In this document: one piece after another, positions 5,079 to 5,580 of the stretch
How positions within the stretch are numbered: the first letter of the stretch is position 1
How the letters are laid out: the number at the start of each line of letters is the position of its first letter
DNA from: Acidobacteriota bacterium
GTDB lineage: Bacteria > Acidobacteriota > Blastocatellia > Pyrinomonadales > Pyrinomonadaceae
DNA length: 5,580 bases
Assembly: GCA_005790265.1 (NCBI GenBank)
Contig: SXVE01000157.1
Span: 1-5,580, forward strand
Reading direction: 5' to 3'
Notes under the pieces: generated by a model
Seen by the model: only the letters and a program-made list of their open reading frames with translations
Told to the model about the DNA's origin: nothing
Database searches by the model: none
Program-made: the position numbers and the translations under genes

Positions 5079-5580
5079 GTGCTCGAAGCCAACAATTTAT
5101 CAAAAACATACACGAGCGAGGGCGAAGATTACCGCGTATTGAAGAACGTCAATTTGCAGATCGCTCACGGCGAATGCGCGGCGATTATCGGGAAATCGGG
5201 CAGCGGTAAATCAACTTTGATGCACTTGCTCGCCTGTCTCGATGCGCCGACCGAAGGATTTATTCGTTTTGAATCAGCCGATTACGCCGATTTGTCCGAG
5301 CGCGAAAAAGACGTTTTGCGCAACGAGAAATTCGGCTTCGTCTTTCAGCAATTTTTCCTGAACGGACACGAAACCGTGTTTGAAAACGTCGTGCTGCCGA
5401 TGCGCATTCGCGGCGCGGACAATTACGATCTCGTTCAGAACGCGATGATCGCGCTCGAAGCCGTCGGGCTGAAAGATAAAGAAGCGAAACGCGCCAAAGA
5501 TTTATCCGGCGGCGAAAAACAACGCGTCTGCATCGCCCGCGCGCTCGTCGGCAAACCGCGCGTCATCTTCGCCGACGAGC
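5079..5580 (+). CDS. ABC transporter ATP-binding protein (LolD/MacB-like group), 3' end outside window
   Basis: The first 167 codons of an ABC ATPase, cut by the window edge just after Walker B. Visible motifs in order: Walker A GKSGSGKST (38-46), Q-loop Gln90 in FVFQQFF, signature LSGGE (142-146) followed by KQR, and Walker B VIFADE (162-167) with catalytic Glu167. The H-loop is beyond the window. The opening LEANNLSKTY and the FENVVLPM segment (101-108) are typical of ATPases that serve MacB/LolCE/FtsX-type permeases in lipoprotein release, efflux or envelope work; a permease gene is expected downstream. The GTG at 5079 is the only reasonable start: the frame is closed by a stop at 5031-5033, has no ATG between, and the homologous N-terminus begins here. 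No Shine-Dalgarno is visible before it. The specific substrate cannot be inferred from this fragment. Confidence 0.9.
   Translation, partial: MLEANNLSKTYTSEGEDYRVLKNVNLQIAHGECAAIIGKSGSGKSTLMHLLACLDAPTEGFIRFESADYADLSEREKDVLRNEKFGFVFQQFFLNGHETVFENVVLPMRIRGADNYDLVQNAMIALEAVGLKDKEAKRAKDLSGGEKQRVCIARALVGKPRVIFADE

Overview
The window looks like a stretch of Gram-negative bacterial chromosome with compact genes, GCG/CGC-rich codons beside AT-rich intergenic gaps, two lipoprotein signal sequences and an ABC ATPase of the LolD/MacB/FtsE-like group. The mix of a DUF937 protein, a secreted M24B peptidase and an NHL-repeat lipoprotein reminds me of Acidobacteriota (Blastocatellia-like), but that is only an impression; no taxonomic marker gene is present. 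No rRNA, tRNA, CRISPR array, transposase or phage gene was seen.

Left block, minus strand, read from right to left. A 674-residue lipoprotein (4141-2117) joins a six-bladed NHL beta-propeller to an M23 (LytM-type) metallopeptidase-like domain and a C-terminal beta-sandwich-like domain. Its stop codon directly abuts the start codon of an exported Xaa-Pro aminopeptidase (2116-407), so the two are almost certainly one translationally coupled operon. A long-loop hairpin with a U-tract (309-385) probably ends that operon. A small lipoprotein gene (235-1, cut by the window edge) follows and appears to have its own promoter and ribosome binding site.

Middle: a 199-bp divergent intergenic region (4142-4340) carries candidate promoters in both directions and a compact 9-bp dyad near the candidate start of the leftward operon.

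Right block, plus strand: a 205-residue DUF937 protein (4341-4958) with an internal duplication and a C-terminal Asp-rich, EF-hand-like loop. A 120-bp gap follows, dominated by two oppositely oriented arrays of a 7-bp repeat (TTGATAA / TTATCAA) that can fold into a hairpin with arms of about 27 bp. Then comes the first 167 codons of an ABC transporter ATPase (5079 to the window end), whose GTG start has no visible Shine-Dalgarno.

Functional picture (inference): the leftward operon encodes envelope or extracellular proteins, one with a wall-peptidase-like domain and one that trims Xaa-Pro peptides. The most unusual items are the NHL-M23 fusion lipoprotein and the inverted heptamer-repeat structure next to the ABC ATPase start. 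Nothing here amounts to a clearly new multi-gene system.
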